Source: Saprospiraceae bacterium
GTDB taxonomy: Bacteria; Bacteroidota; Bacteroidia; Chitinophagales; Saprospiraceae
Direction: 5' to 3'
Assembly: GCA_020436865.1 (NCBI GenBank)
Contig: JAGQXA010000011.1
Coordinates: forward strand, 1-7,270
DNA: 7,270 nucleotides
Below, one piece after another: positions 1 to 6,891 of this stretch. The notes under the pieces are model-generated. The model had not been told where the DNA came from and did not search any database. It saw nothing but the letters and a program-made list of their open reading frames with translations. Position numbers and translations under genes: made by a program. The first letter of the stretch is position 1, and every line of letters begins with the position of its first letter.

Positions 1-789
1 CCTGAGATACAAGCAGCAAAGGTCGTATTGATCGGCGCAGGCAAGGTCGGCTACCGACTCGGATTGGCCCTCCATCACGCCGGCATGAGGATCCCTCAGG
101 TATTTAGCCGCAAAGAAGAGAATGCCAAGCAGTTAGCCTACCTGATATCAAGTTCGCATACAAGTACGTTGGAGGACATTTATCCGCAAGCAGACCTGTA
201 TTTGCTGGCCGTTCCGGACGAAGCGATCGGCGAAGTGGCGCAGAGGTTGCGCAAAGCCCTGCCGCCGGTCGCGCAACCCTTGGTTGCGCATACTTCCGGG
301 GCCACTCCGGGAAGCATCCTGCAAGAGTACTTTCAGCGCTACGGCGTCTTTTATCCGTTACAGTCCTTTTCCAAAGACCGGAAACCCGAGTTCGGTCGAA
401 TACCTTTCTGCGTCTATGCTTCCAGCAAAGAGGATCTCGGGCTTCTAAGATCGATCGCCGGTCTGTTGAGCAACTATGTCTACGAGGTCGACGACGATCA
501 ACGGGCTCATCTGCATCTGGCGGCCGTTTTTGCCAACAACTTCACCAATCACCTGTTCTCCCTGAGCGAGCAGATCCTGCACGAAGCCGGGCTTCCGTTT
601 GAACTGCTGCACCCCTTGATCCGCGAAACGGCAGAAAAAGCGACCCGCCATTCGCCCGCCGACATGCAAACCGGCCCCGCCCACCGCGGCGACCGATCTA
701 CCATTGAAAAGCATCTTACCCTACTGGAAACCCACCCACGGTGGAAGCAACTCTATGAGCTTTTGACCAGAGAGATTCAGGGAGAGTGA
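1..789 (+). CDS. Rossmann-like/DUF2520 domain protein, 5' end missing
   Basis: Partial gene of 262 visible codons ending in TGA. The frame is open to the first base and begins PEIQAAKVVLIGAGKVG. A TTG at position 28 could be called a start, but it would cut off the first beta strand of the nucleotide-binding fold, so the true start almost certainly lies before the window. Seen: a dinucleotide-binding GxGxxG motif (G12, G14, G17 of the visible part), LAVPD at 69-73, HTSG at 97-100, YPLQSF at 118-123, ANNFTNH at 178-184 and the C-terminal signature QTGPAHRGD at 223-231. This order matches the family with an N-terminal NADP-binding (F420 oxidoreductase-like) domain and a C-terminal helical DUF2520 domain. 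By family it is a probable cytosolic NAD(P)-dependent oxidoreductase; the substrate is not established. It converges on the amylase gene 61 bp downstream. Confidence 0.88.
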   Translation, partial: PEIQAAKVVLIGAGKVGYRLGLALHHAGMRIPQVFSRKEENAKQLAYLISSSHTSTLEDIYPQADLYLLAVPDEAIGEVAQRLRKALPPVAQPLVAHTSGATPGSILQEYFQRYGVFYPLQSFSKDRKPEFGRIPFCVYASSKEDLGLLRSIAGLLSNYVYEVDDDQRAHLHLAAVFANNFTNHLFSLSEQILHEAGLPFELLHPLIRETAEKATRHSPADMQTGPAHRGDRSTIEKHLTLLETHPRWKQLYELLTREIQGE

Positions 790-814
790 TTGTCGAGTTT
801 GACGATCTTACCAG

Positions 815-838
815 ACCAAACTGCCGATATCGTTTGGT
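815..838. terminator. candidate bidirectional terminator hairpin
   Basis: In the 61-bp gap between two convergent genes there is a perfect 7-bp inverted repeat, ACCAAAC at 815-821 and GTTTGGT at 832-838, with a 10-base loop that itself contains GATATC. Its place between facing stop codons suits a shared terminator. Against this, the stem is short, only moderately GC-rich, and no clear T-run follows on either strand, so it would be a weak intrinsic terminator. Confidence 0.35.
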
Positions 839-850
839 ATTAGAGGATGT

Positions 851-1102
851 CTAAAACTTCACCACCCGGCTGGTCCATTCTGTGCCGCCGGGAGTCTTGA
901 TCTTCACAAAAAAAACCCCGTGGGGCTGGTCGTTCAGGTCGATCGGCAAGCGGTTTTCTCCTTCGCGCACCAAAACTTGTTTGGAAATGACGGCTTTGCC
1001 GCGTTGATCGTATATCTGCAACTGGATCACATTGTTGTACCCCGACCAAAAAACGATCGACGAGTCGCTCTTGGTGGGATTGGGAACCAACTCGAAGTCC
1101 TT
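851..1102 (-). other. T9SS type A C-terminal sorting domain of the amylase
   Basis: The last ~83 residues begin FELVPNPTKSDSSIVF, contain LQIYDQRGKAV and PHGVFFVKI, and end SRVVKF. This order (PNP motif, beta strands with a D-xxG-K turn, G-F/Y-V-K strand, short basic end) is the known type A signal that sends proteins through the Bacteroidota type IX secretion system, where it is normally cleaved off. It implies that the host encodes a Por/T9SS apparatus elsewhere. Confidence 0.88.
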
Positions 1103-3421
1103 CATATCTTCGCGGAAGTAGGCTACCCGCGCGTCGGAGTAGGAATAGGATCCATCGCTGTTGACGCTCTTCAGGCGGTAGTAGAAATACCCGTGGTCGA
1201 CCTCCCGGTCGAGATGCAGATAGGTGGCGCCCTCTCCTTCACGGGCGATCGGCATCACCCAGGCGATCGAGTCAAAGGACAACCCATCCGTCGATCGCTC
1301 GATCTGAAAACCCGCCAGAGACGATTCATTTGCCGTTTCCCATTCCAATTCGACATAGTCGGCCTGGGTGGTGGGCTGAAAACGCAGGAACTCCACCGGC
1401 AATGGGCTTACGGCGCCCTGAACCCAAACCGAATAGCTGCGGGCCGGCAATTGAAAGTGTAGGCGATTGCTGCCGTCGAGCACTAGTTGGTTGGGGCCGT
1501 TGGAACGCCCAAGCACATCGGTGAAGGTCTCGCCGGGCGGCACATTCGCCGGATTGATCTGATGATAGAGACTTAGGTCGATCCCTGCGAAATTAATGCA
1601 CACGATCACCTCCTTTCCGCCGACACCTCCGCTGAGCTGAAATAGTAGCGTCGTATTCGGGAAGCCGGAATCGTACTGATTGGAATATGGAGTGTCGAAG
1701 CGATTGAGCTTGTCGATGCTGCTCGACTGATAGATATACTGTTGATGCACCTGCAGGAGCAGATCGATCTGGCTTCTCAAAGACACCACCGGGTAGTCGG
1801 GAGAAAGGTCGACTCCGAAGTAGTCCGGGTAAAAGACGCAAGGCAGGCCGACCTGATTGTTGGTTAAAAGATAGGCGTAGGCCAACATCGGATCGTTCTG
1901 AACGGGTCGTTGGTCGGGCGAAGCGCCGATCTCTCGCAGATCGTGATTGTTGACGAAGGTGATGACGGAGAATGGATCGGCGCCGACCTGATCCACCATA
2001 CCGGAATTGAAGACGTTGCGAACATCATACCCGAACCGATCGCAGGCATCGCGTAAGGCTTTTCGCAAGGCAAAATCAAATACCCTCACATCGATCGCCG
2101 CTTTGGTGCCCGCATCCATCTTGCTCTCCACATTGGCCACCCATCCGTTCAGGGCCGCAGCATTGAAATCGAAGAACTCTCCGACTACCATGCCCGGATC
2201 GATCCGGTTCCCGTGCAGATAGTCGAGCAGGTCACCTACGAAGGCGTAGTCGAAATGTTTCACGGCATCCATGCGATAGCCGGTCACCCCGACACTATCC
2301 CAAAGCCATTTGCTGAACTCAAAGAGTCCGTTTCGGGTAGAGGTCACGCTCTGATCATAGTCGTAGAAAAAAAGCATACTATTCCAGTCGCCGGCCAACG
2401 TCTCGGAGGAAACGCTACTACCGGACGGGCGAAAGTTGCTCCAGTTCATGCCGCCTTTGCCGCTCGGCAGGGCCGAAAAATCGGTATAGGTCTGGTACTT
2501 CAGTTGGTCGGCAACCTCTTGTTCCGCAGAAGCATTCCAAACGCCATAGATCCGATGATCGGAGTAAGCGCCGTTCAGATTTGAGAGATAGATATACAGG
2601 AAATCGCCGGCCGGATCGAAATCGCCCGGCCCGAGGGTTAGCTTGAATTCGTCTACGGCACAATCGAGCGCATCCACGTTTGCCAGAACGTTTCGCCCCA
2701 GCGCGACGGCGTTGAACGGCTCTCCTCCACAATCGTCGCCCCCGTTGGGTTCTACCTCGGTGGTGTCAGCCAGGTTCTGCCAACCGACCTCTCCGGTTTC
2801 CAGGTACAGCTTGTAGGGCTTGTTATGATAGGCGCTATTCCCCGTTTTCGAACTGATCTTAAAGTAGTAGTCGCCCACCCCATTGCCGGAAGTTCCACCT
2901 AACGGCAGCACGCAGCGAAAGCGATCGGAAGGGAAAGGGCTCTTCGGCGGACCGCTGAAATAGTTCGTAATGTAGGCCTTTACGGCACTATTGTCTTCCG
3001 CCCGACCTCCATCCCGGTGGTTGTAGATCACGTCGGCCACCAGATGCATATTGTTTGCGGATAAGGCCGAGGCGAGGTTTGCAACGTCCTGCCGGAAACC
3101 GAAACCAGTCGCTCCCAAGCCGTAAGCGCCGAGGTCGTACAGATCCTTCGGGTCATAGCCGTTGCTGTTGCTGCCGAAACTGGCGCGCGACATGGGCGGC
3201 GCCCAGAAATAGGTAAATCCCGCCCGCGCCAGCCCCGGTACTTGATTCTTCACCGTCTTGGCCCAGGTTTGCTCTGTGCCCGGATTTCCCTTGGGATCGG
3301 CAGGCTTGGGGTAATTCCAATACCAGCCCTGCATCATGAAATCCTGCGCATCCAAGGTCGTATTGAAAGCGATCAGCCAAAAGAGAACCAAAAAAAGAGT
3401 CGGTGTAACGGTACGAACCAT
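851..3421 (-). CDS. secreted GH13 alpha-amylase with T9SS sorting tail
   Basis: Predicted extracellular endo-acting alpha-1,4-glucanase (starch-type substrates), 856 residues. I chose the ATG at 3421 because it starts a clean signal peptide (residues 1-26, MVRTVTPTLF... ending DAQ); a GTG at 3457 would add 12 residues before it. The four GH13 regions are present: DVIYNH 130-135, GYRMDAVKH with nucleophile Asp385, VVGEF with acid/base Glu415, and FVNNHD with Asp494. The motifs NHRDGG, TDFS..PSGK, VFDFAL and DPF..ITFV resemble the archaeal/plant-like GH13_7/GH13_6 amylases (subfamily is inference). About 170 extra residues (140-312) interrupt the B domain. An Fn3-like module (672-769) and a T9SS type A domain (774-856) follow the catalytic part. 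The stop is TAG. Export would be by Sec, then T9SS to the surface or medium. No SusC/D partners lie nearby. Confidence 0.93.
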   Translation of the reverse strand: MVRTVTPTLFLVLFWLIAFNTTLDAQDFMMQGWYWNYPKPADPKGNPGTEQTWAKTVKNQVPGLARAGFTYFWAPPMSRASFGSNSNGYDPKDLYDLGAYGLGATGFGFRQDVANLASALSANNMHLVADVIYNHRDGGRAEDNSAVKAYITNYFSGPPKSPFPSDRFRCVLPLGGTSGNGVGDYYFKISSKTGNSAYHNKPYKLYLETGEVGWQNLADTTEVEPNGGDDCGGEPFNAVALGRNVLANVDALDCAVDEFKLTLGPGDFDPAGDFLYIYLSNLNGAYSDHRIYGVWNASAEQEVADQLKYQTYTDFSALPSGKGGMNWSNFRPSGSSVSSETLAGDWNSMLFFYDYDQSVTSTRNGLFEFSKWLWDSVGVTGYRMDAVKHFDYAFVGDLLDYLHGNRIDPGMVVGEFFDFNAAALNGWVANVESKMDAGTKAAIDVRVFDFALRKALRDACDRFGYDVRNVFNSGMVDQVGADPFSVITFVNNHDLREIGASPDQRPVQNDPMLAYAYLLTNNQVGLPCVFYPDYFGVDLSPDYPVVSLRSQIDLLLQVHQQYIYQSSSIDKLNRFDTPYSNQYDSGFPNTTLLFQLSGGVGGKEVIVCINFAGIDLSLYHQINPANVPPGETFTDVLGRSNGPNQLVLDGSNRLHFQLPARSYSVWVQGAVSPLPVEFLRFQPTTQADYVELEWETANESSLAGFQIERSTDGLSFDSIAWVMPIAREGEGATYLHLDREVDHGYFYYRLKSVNSDGSYSYSDARVAYFREDMKDFELVPNPTKSDSSIVFWSGYNNVIQLQIYDQRGKAVISKQVLVREGENRLPIDLNDQPHGVFFVKIKTPGGTEWTSRVVKF
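1115..1408 (-). other. Fn3-like beta module before the sorting tail
   Basis: Residues 672-769 of the amylase begin SPLPVEFLRFQPTTQAD and contain VELEWETANESSLAGFQIE, RSTDGLSF and FYYRLKSVNSDGSYSYSD. The LPVE-F, ELxWETAxE and GFxIERSxDG motifs are typical of the beta-sandwich module that often precedes T9SS tails in Bacteroidota secreted proteins. It probably acts as a spacer; no binding function can be read from the sequence. Confidence 0.7.
2486..3004 (-). other. large insertion in the amylase B domain
   Basis: Residues 140-312 of the amylase lie between the NHRDGG motif after beta strand 3 and the TDFS..PSGK segment. In the compact archaeal-type enzymes I recall, these two are only a few residues apart. 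The insert has alternating hydrophobic strands (DYYFKISS, YKLYLETG, FKLTLGPGDF, GDFLYIYLSN), many Asp, Gly and aromatic residues, and three cysteines (170, 231, 254). It looks like an all-beta module, perhaps a carbohydrate-binding or calcium-binding one. The fold and role are inference. Confidence 0.55.
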
Positions 3422-3474
3422 CCCGGAATCATTTGTGTAGATATAAGGCAATAGCACGATAACAATAAGTGCCC

Positions 3475-3494
3475 GTTCAGGGATAAGTTCAGGG
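3475..3494. repeat. tandem 8-bp direct repeat upstream of the amylase
   Basis: GTTCAGGG occurs at 3475-3482 and again at 3487-3494, separated by ATAA, giving a 12-bp period. It lies 54-73 bp upstream of the amylase ATG and just downstream of a weak promoter-like element. Paired direct repeats near a start can be a regulator site, but two copies of 8 bp may also be chance. Confidence 0.3.
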
Positions 3495-3500
3495 AGCCTC

Positions 3501-3508
3501 TAAATTTA
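3501..3508 (-). promoter_or_regulatory. weak candidate -7 element for the amylase
   Basis: The minus strand reads TAAATTTA, 7 of 8 bases of the Bacteroidota -7 consensus TAnnTTTG. It lies about 80 bp upstream of the amylase ATG in the 136-bp gap behind the amidohydrolase gene. No TTG -33 element is seen at the expected distance, and the element is palindromic and AT-rich, so support is poor. The rest of the gap shows no convincing terminator. Confidence 0.2.
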
Positions 3509-3557
3509 AGCATTCCCGTAGAAAACCGACAGAGAATTCATCGAAAATCGGCCCGAA

Positions 3558-6500
3558 TCAATGCCCACAGCTACACTGCACCTGAAAGAAGCTGTTGGTT
3601 TCGCTGTTGAAGGGCAGCGCATTTCCCCCACCCTCCCGTTCGAAGTAGAACGAATCTCGTTTGTGATCGTAATTGCCGATCTCGTTCATCTCTTCGGAGT
3701 CGTAAAGCCGGCCATTGACCATCGTGTAGCGAACGGATTCCGAATGTTGAATATCCTCCAGCGGGTTGGCGTCCAACACGATCAGATCGGCCAGTTTTCC
3801 GGCCTTCAGGGAGCCGATCTGCGCTTCCATGCCGAGATACCGAGCCCCGTTGATAGTCGCGGCCCGCAGCGCTTCCATTTCGCTCATACCCCCTTGCACG
3901 AACATCCACAACTCCCAGTGGGCGCCGAGCCCCTGCAACTGTCCGTGGGCGCCGAGGTTAATATTTACGCCGGCGTCTTGCAGTTTCTTGCAGGACTGGG
4001 CTACCAGAATGTGCCCATTGTCGTATTCTTCCTGCGGAATGATAGTGCGATGCCTCGAGCGCGAATCGAGCAGGCCACGTGGCATGAAATGGAGCAGACG
4101 TTCCTTTTCCCAAACATTGGTTCGCTCATACCAGTAGTATTCCCCATTGATCCCGCCGTAATTGACGATCAAGGTGGGCGTATTGTGGCTTTCGGTGGCT
4201 GACCAGAACTTCAATACGTCGTCGTACAGGGGCGCCACGGGAATATTGTGCTCGATCCCCGTATGCCCGTCAGCGACCATGCTCATGTTGTGGAAGAAGA
4301 AGGAACCTCCTTCCGGGACGACCAGAATGCCCAGTTCCCGGGCGGCCTCGATCACCTGCTGGCGCTGCTCGCGTCGGGGTTGGTTATAACTCTTGACTGA
4401 AAAAGCCCCATACGCTTTCGTTCGCCGGATTGCCGATCGCGCATCGTCGAGGCTGTTGATCACAGCTTTGAAGTCGCCATCCGCACCATAGAGGATCGTA
4501 CCTGTCGAAAATAGCCGTGGGCCGACCATCTCTCCGGCCTTGATCATCTCCGAATGGGCAAAGATCATTTCCGAGTTCGAAGAAGGGTCGTGCGCTGTGG
4601 TCACGCCATAGGCCAGGTTGGCATAATACTCCCATTGCTTCTCCGGGCTAAGGCCGTAGCGGAAGTTGCCGAGGTGCCCGTGCACGTCGATCAGGCCGGG
4701 CATGATCGTCTTTCCCTGGAGGTCATAGACCTTGGCGCCTTCCGGAACTTTTACTGCAGAAGCGGGTCCTACCGCAGTAATGAGGTTTCCTTCGACGACC
4801 AACGTTCCTCCTTCGATGACTTCCTCCCCTTCCATCGTGATGATGGTAGCATTCGTAAAAGCGATGGCCCCTTCCGGGATGTCGGCCCTGAGCGGCAGAT
4901 CGATCAGCAAACCGGCGCTGTCTATCGGCGGCAAACTGTCTTGGGCGCCTTCGAGAAATTTGAAGCGATCGGTAAGCTCGTCCGAGAAGTATTGATTTCC
5001 CAAGGTCCAGAATAGCTTCTTGCTATCGGCCGACCAGTGCAGGTTGATCCCGGCATCGCGCGCAACCTGGGCCACGGGCACGGCCTTGGTGTCGGCGGCC
5101 AGGCCAACCGGCTTTCCGGTCAGCGGCAAAGGAGCTATATAGACTTTGTAGAGCTCCGACCAGGCTACCCAACGGTTGTCCGGGCTGGGTACGAAGCGTT
5201 GGGCATATTTGCCGTCAAACAGTTTCTTCTCGTCAGAGCCGTCGACCTTGACGCTATGGTAGGTCTTGGTAATACTCCCGAACAGAAACCCTCCTGATTG
5301 ATAGAAGATCCGCTTCCCGTCGGCACTGAAAACGGGGTATTCGCCCGCCTCCGACACCAATTTCGGTTCTCCGCCTCCAGCCGGCATCCGGTAGATCCCA
5401 GGATTCTTACAGTAGGTATACCCCTGATGAAAGTTGCCGCCATCCTTTCGGTAAACGATCCATTGGCCGTCGGGCGAAAAAGAAGGAGTGCGGTAAATGC
5501 CCTTTTCCGAGCTCAGTGTCTTCGTGCGGCCGGTGGCCAGGTCCATTTCCCGGATGGAGCCCATTTGCTCATCGTCCCAGGTTACATACACCAGCTGTTT
5601 TCCGTTTGGCGAGAACGCTGGTTCGGACTCTAAATGGTCGTGTTGCTGCGTGAGCCGCACGGCCTTGCCTCCGGGTAGAGACATTTTCCAGAGATGCCCG
5701 ACCGCATTGAAGACCAAGGTCTTTTGATCGGGAGAGGTCACGGCATGGCGGATCACCTTAGCGGAAAAATCTTCTTCGAAGGCCGGATTTTCGAAACGTA
5801 CCGTCTCGGCCAGGCGATGCCTGGCCTCTACCTCGAAAGGGATCTCCCGGGCGGTACGGTCGGTCACGTTCACTCTCCAGAGCTTTCCTTTACCCCAAAT
5901 CACGATCTCCCGGTCGCCGGGCATCCAATCGAAGCCGGTATAAACGCCAAAAATGGCCCATGCCTCCTGTTGGTCTTTGCTGAGTCCATCGAATACCGGC
6001 GTCTCTTCTCCGGTCGCCAGATCGTGTACGAACAGAACCGACCTGGTGCGCACGCGACGCACGTAGGCCAGCTTCTTGCCATCATTGGATAACTGCGGCC
6101 GGCAGGCGCCGCCGGGCCCTGTGATCACGCCCTCTTCCTTGCCTTCCTGCCGGTCATAGCGGCGTACGATATAGATCTGGCTATTGGGGTCTTTGTTGTA
6201 CTGAAAACTTCCGCCGGGATACATGTCTTCGCTAAAGTACACATAGCGCCCATCCGGCGAAACACAAGGCTCGTTGACGTCCTGCTGATCGTTCTTTCTT
6301 TTGGTCAGTTGCAGCCCCTCGCCTCCGCTGATGTGGTAGAGCCACATTTCCCCGGCGCCCATCGAGCGCTGGGAGGTAAAGTGCTTGCGGGCCACAAAGT
6401 ACTGCCCATCCGGCATCCAGGCCGGATTGTTCAGCAGCCGGAAGTTCTCCTTCGTCACCTGGCGGGCGTTCTGCCCGTCGGCATCCATAACCCAAATATT

Positions 6501-6833
6501 GTCTCCACCGCCGGCATCGCTGGTAAACAGGATCTTGCTCCCGTCGGGGCTGAACCGCGGTTGCACCTCGAATGCCAGTCCCTGCCGGAGCGCCTGTGCT
6601 TTGCCCCCTCCGACCGGCATCCGGTAGATGTCGCCCAAAAGGTCGAAAACGACCGTTTTTCCGTCGGGACTCAAGTCGAGGTTCATCCAGGTACCTTCCT
6701 GCACCGTGAAGGTCACCTCGTGATAAGGGCCGGGCGGATCGTTCACATCCCATTTTTCCTGATCCTTTTCCTGGCCTGTCAGCAAGGCCGGCAAGCCACC
6801 ACACAATAAACAAACGATGAACAGATTCTTCAT
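3558..6833 (-). CDS. exported TolB-type propeller/amidohydrolase fusion protein
   Basis: Predicted envelope or secreted metal-dependent hydrolase of 1091 residues; substrate unknown. Seen: signal peptide (residues 1-20, MKNLFIVCLL...ALLTG), with no convincing lipobox. Residues about 40-620 carry twelve SPDG-type repeats of the PD40/TolB propeller kind. Residues 656-1049 are an amidohydrolase (imidazolonepropionase/prolidase-like) domain with MPGLIDVHGH (metal ligands His718 and His720), SVKSY (Lys814, candidate bridging carbamylated lysine), GIEH (His862) and a closing IGSLKAGKLADLIVLD strand. The usual beta-5 His position reads PEGG (Glu841), and the usual beta-8 GTDA/S motif reads GAHG (His963). 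The protein ends CSCGH. The stop is TGA; the start is the ATG ahead of the signal peptide. It lies divergent from the DinB-like gene and 136 bp ahead of the amylase. An inactive or altered-metal enzyme cannot be excluded. Confidence 0.92.
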   Translation of the reverse strand: MKNLFIVCLLCGGLPALLTGQEKDQEKWDVNDPPGPYHEVTFTVQEGTWMNLDLSPDGKTVVFDLLGDIYRMPVGGGKAQALRQGLAFEVQPRFSPDGSKILFTSDAGGGDNIWVMDADGQNARQVTKENFRLLNNPAWMPDGQYFVARKHFTSQRSMGAGEMWLYHISGGEGLQLTKRKNDQQDVNEPCVSPDGRYVYFSEDMYPGGSFQYNKDPNSQIYIVRRYDRQEGKEEGVITGPGGACRPQLSNDGKKLAYVRRVRTRSVLFVHDLATGEETPVFDGLSKDQQEAWAIFGVYTGFDWMPGDREIVIWGKGKLWRVNVTDRTAREIPFEVEARHRLAETVRFENPAFEEDFSAKVIRHAVTSPDQKTLVFNAVGHLWKMSLPGGKAVRLTQQHDHLESEPAFSPNGKQLVYVTWDDEQMGSIREMDLATGRTKTLSSEKGIYRTPSFSPDGQWIVYRKDGGNFHQGYTYCKNPGIYRMPAGGGEPKLVSEAGEYPVFSADGKRIFYQSGGFLFGSITKTYHSVKVDGSDEKKLFDGKYAQRFVPSPDNRWVAWSELYKVYIAPLPLTGKPVGLAADTKAVPVAQVARDAGINLHWSADSKKLFWTLGNQYFSDELTDRFKFLEGAQDSLPPIDSAGLLIDLPLRADIPEGAIAFTNATIITMEGEEVIEGGTLVVEGNLITAVGPASAVKVPEGAKVYDLQGKTIMPGLIDVHGHLGNFRYGLSPEKQWEYYANLAYGVTTAHDPSSNSEMIFAHSEMIKAGEMVGPRLFSTGTILYGADGDFKAVINSLDDARSAIRRTKAYGAFSVKSYNQPRREQRQQVIEAARELGILVVPEGGSFFFHNMSMVADGHTGIEHNIPVAPLYDDVLKFWSATESHNTPTLIVNYGGINGEYYWYERTNVWEKERLLHFMPRGLLDSRSRHRTIIPQEEYDNGHILVAQSCKKLQDAGVNINLGAHGQLQGLGAHWELWMFVQGGMSEMEALRAATINGARYLGMEAQIGSLKAGKLADLIVLDANPLEDIQHSESVRYTMVNGRLYDSEEMNEIGNYDHKRDSFYFEREGGGNALPFNSETNSFFQVQCSCGH
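3687..4868 (-). other. amidohydrolase domain with atypical metal site
   Basis: Residues 656-1049. Beta-sandwich strands (AFTNATIITMEGEEVIEGG and the closing KLADLIVLDANPLED) flank a TIM-barrel with HGH at 718-720, Lys814, Glu841, His862 and His963 at the positions where metal ligands are expected. The C-terminal part, with NGARYLGMEAQIGSLKAG and MVNGRLYD, is typical of imidazolonepropionase-like members. Confidence 0.82.
4974..6716 (-). repeat. twelve PD40/TolB-type beta-propeller repeats
   Basis: SPDG or degenerate versions start at residues 55, 95, 141, 192, 249, 304, 367, 408, 453, 503, 550 and 601. The spacings are 40, 46, 51, 57, 55, then 63, then 41, 45, 50, 47, 51. The first repeats of the two halves resemble each other (GDIYRMPVGGGKA against GHLWKMSLPGGKA). 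This fits two consecutive six-bladed TolB-like propellers. Such propellers usually bind partners or gate access to an enzyme site. Confidence 0.75.
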
Positions 6834-6842
6834 ATCCGAAAA

Positions 6843-6874
6843 TTGGGTTATTAAGGGAAAACAAGTAATTTTTG
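6843..6874 (+). promoter_or_regulatory. candidate Bacteroidota promoter for the DinB-like gene
   Basis: TTG at 6843-6845 is followed 20 bases later by TAATTTTTG at 6866-6874. This resembles the phylum's TTG/TAnnTTTG promoter with near-standard spacing, but the -7 box has one extra base. Transcription would begin roughly 10-15 bases ahead of the ATG at 6892, giving a short leader. The 58-bp region must also hold signals for the divergent amidohydrolase gene; I could not pick a clear promoter on the minus strand. Confidence 0.35.
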
Positions 6875-6891
6875 GCTTCTAAACCGCCCAT

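Noticed and set aside
28..30. TTG as the start of the DUF2520 gene
   Set aside because: The same frame continues upstream with KVVLIGAGKVG, the first Rossmann strand; starting at TTG would remove it.
920..1462. 180-codon plus-strand frame within the amylase 3' region
   Set aside because: It is antisense to the Fn3-like and T9SS domains, whose minus-strand motifs are clear; it is a shadow frame.
3422..3557. Intrinsic terminator between the amidohydrolase and amylase genes
   Set aside because: The minus strand has TCGGGCCGATTTT, but the palindrome leaves only a one-base loop, so no stable hairpin with a T-run forms.
3561..4202. 213-codon open frame on the plus strand opposite the amidohydrolase domain
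   Set aside because: It is fully antisense to a well-supported gene with conserved motifs; its translation shows no recognisable domain, and similar long antisense frames occur throughout this GC-rich region.
851..6833. A polysaccharide utilisation locus or new multi-gene system built around the amylase
   Set aside because: There are no SusC/SusD-like proteins, transporters, regulators or further glycosidases; the neighbouring hydrolase has no visible link to glycan breakdown.
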